Positions 5,729-6,771 of a DNA stretch of 6,771 nucleotides are shown here, piece after piece; position 1 is the stretch's first letter, and the number at the start of each line of letters is the position of its first letter. The stretch is from NCBI GenBank assembly GCA_964355365.1, contig CAYHEX010000247.1:1-6771 (forward strand). The letters are read 5' to 3'. The position numbers and the translations under genes were made by a program. Under the pieces are notes generated by a model, which searched no databases, was not told where the DNA came from, and saw only the letters and a program-made list of their open reading frames with translations. The stretch comes from SCUN01 sp964355365. Lineage in GTDB: Bacteria; Acidobacteriota; Vicinamibacteria; Vicinamibacterales; SCN-69-37.

Positions 5729-6601
5729 ATGAATCGCATCTTCCGATTTGCTCTCGCTCTTGCTGTTGGCGTTGCCGTCTTGTCAACCGATATTGATGCG
5801 TCGCCGCGCGCGTCAAACTCGGACACTCGTGTGGCGAATGCACCCACTCCGCGCATTTCAACGGCCCGAAAAGTCGCCAAGCCCGCCGACGCGACTCGAG
5901 CGGCCATTGTGCCATCGTCGGCTGCGCCGCGAATGGCCATATCCCTGCCCGTCTGTACGCCGTGGATGGGTTGTTACCCCGCGTATTTCTATTGGGAGGA
6001 TGTCCAGGTCATCGCGGACCAAGGTTACATTGAGATAGGTTGGGATGGCAGCTGGGGGGCGGGACCCTACTGGTTCGACGGGCCCGCTCCTGAACCTATC
6101 GACGAGGGCGGCGGCGGAGGCTATGGGTGCGGCGACGAGCGCGACGTGATGATCGCCGAGTATGCCGAAAAGGCAGCGAACGGGAATCCCTACACGCCGG
6201 GCTGTAGTGATTTCTCCAGCAGCGGTAGCACTGACCATTTCCAGTTCTCGGAATTGCAGGGCCAGGATGGCAATCCGCACCAGACCTGGGGCATCGTTCG
6301 CTCTAGTTTGTGGACGGGGCTTGAAAATACTCGCGTTGCCTGGAGCGGGCCGCTGATCGTGGAGTCAGGATACCGGTGCGCCAAGGAATATGCTCGCATT
6401 TCGGCCCTGGCACCGTACACGAGCCGGCATATGAACGGAGAGGCGGTCGATCTGAAGACACCCGGCTGGGTCAATAATACAAACGATGCCTATTATCTCT
6501 GGACGATGCTCTCGGTTGTCGCGTCGGAGCAGGGCGCGGCCAACATCGAGTCATGGGGAGCTTCGAATGGCAGTCACCTGCATGCCGAGTGGCTTCAATA
6601 G
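5729..6601 (+). CDS. Secreted M15-type zinc metallopeptidase (D-Ala-D-Ala carboxypeptidase-like)
   Basis: This 290-residue protein starts with a Sec signal peptide (MNRIFRFALALAVGVAVLST, probable cut near residue 25). A Ser/Ala/Pro-rich stretch and a short Cys- and Trp-rich segment (CTPWMGC near 76-82, then a glycine run before YGCGDE) precede the catalytic domain. That domain (about 160-290) resembles the M15A/M15_3 peptidases: HFQFSEL, then SGYRCAKEYA (about 211-220), the zinc motif SRHMNGEAVDL (232-242, ligands H234 and D241) and the C-terminal HLHAEW, where H285 is the likely third ligand and H283 a candidate catalytic residue. Such enzymes trim peptidoglycan stem peptides outside the membrane. 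GAGG at 5717-5720 with an 8-nt spacer supports the ATG at 5729. The gene begins 98 bp after the regulator stop; nothing convincing was found in that gap. The 70-150 segment is not recognised. Confidence 0.8.
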   Translation: MNRIFRFALALAVGVAVLSTDIDASPRASNSDTRVANAPTPRISTARKVAKPADATRAAIVPSSAAPRMAISLPVCTPWMGCYPAYFYWEDVQVIADQGYIEIGWDGSWGAGPYWFDGPAPEPIDEGGGGGYGCGDERDVMIAEYAEKAANGNPYTPGCSDFSSSGSTDHFQFSELQGQDGNPHQTWGIVRSSLWTGLENTRVAWSGPLIVESGYRCAKEYARISALAPYTSRHMNGEAVDLKTPGWVNNTNDAYYLWTMLSVVASEQGAANIESWGASNGSHLHAEWLQ

Positions 6602-6623
6602 GTGCTGACGGCGGCGTGATCCC

Positions 6624-6734
6624 ATGACCGGCCTTCCAATTCTCGTCATGGTGATGTTACTCGCGGGGGCGCAGAACCCAGTGGCGCCGCGGACGCAAGA
6701 CGCGTTAGTTGCCTTGTTGATTTCGCTACTCTGA
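6624..6734 (+). pseudogene. Short exported-protein start, probably cut by an insertion sequence
   Basis: An ATG 22 bp after the metallopeptidase stop opens a 36-residue frame beginning MTGLPILVMVMLLAGAQ, which looks like a signal peptide, followed by NPVAPRTQDALVAL. The frame ends at a TGA (6732-6734) inside the probable IS end that begins at 6715, so the last few residues would be encoded by the insertion. Only weak purine-rich sequence precedes the ATG. I infer the first part of a small secreted or membrane protein gene cotranscribed with the peptidase and interrupted; it could also be a non-coding stretch. Confidence 0.35.
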
Positions 6735-6771
6735 TCTGGCCCACTTCGATGCCCAAATTTGGCCCCCCTGC
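6715..6771. mobile_element. Probable terminal end of an IS21-family insertion sequence (partial)
   Basis: TGTTGATTTCGC at 6715-6726 resembles the TG-starting tips of IS21-family elements. It is followed by two related blocks 23 bases apart, TGGCCCACTT (6737-6746) and TGGCCCCCCT (6760-6769), with AAATT before the second. Multiple TGGCCCAC-type repeats near the tips are typical of IS21-family ends, where the transposase binds. The window ends before any istA or istB frame can be seen, so this rests on terminal-sequence resemblance from memory only. Confidence 0.5.

Overview
This 6.8 kb window is GC-rich bacterial DNA with long, high-GC3 reading frames, Sec-type signal peptides and toxin-antitoxin genes. 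No ribosomal or housekeeping marker is present, so the taxon cannot be fixed. A secreted propeller/phosphatase fusion together with interspersed hairpin-plus-heptamer repeats would suit a soil or water bacterium such as a Gemmatimonadota member, but that is a low-confidence guess. Everything points to an accessory, rearranged region rather than a core operon.

Layout, left to right. Positions 1-74 hold the edge of an open frame that could be a divergent minus-strand gene. Positions 64-99 form a compact promoter/operator for a higBA toxin-antitoxin operon (toxin first, 100-695). A hairpin followed by a degenerate heptamer array (709-805) separates this from a 904-residue exported protein (893-3607) that joins a YncE-like beta-propeller to an alkaline-phosphatase-superfamily phosphoesterase domain. 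A second copy of the hairpin (3628-3653) lies between that gene and a convergent minus-strand cluster: DUF433 protein (4534-4316), BrnT toxin (4269-3985) and BrnA antitoxin (4061-3768). A third copy of the hairpin and heptamer array (4585-4681) is fused in frame to the 5' side of a regulator (stop at 5630) with a receiver-like domain, a polyalanine linker and an AraC-type DNA-binding domain. A secreted M15-type metallopeptidase follows (5729-6601). The last 57 bases look like one end of an IS21-family insertion sequence that may have cut off a small exported protein starting at 6624.

How the parts relate. higBA and brnTA are two independent type II modules with the same design: the toxin comes first, starts with GTG and has almost no leader, while the antitoxin starts with ATG behind a strong Shine-Dalgarno sequence at 8-nt spacing. 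The HigB is unusual in lacking about ten residues where related toxins carry part of their active site. The regulator seems to have lost or remodelled the first strand of its receiver at the repeat junction. The repeat family is the most unusual structure here: copies 1 and 3 agree at 91 of 97 positions without a gap, and copy 2 keeps only the hairpin. No complete new defence or metabolic system is visible. The points of interest are the repeat element, the altered HigB, the TA translation layout and the repeat-regulator junction.
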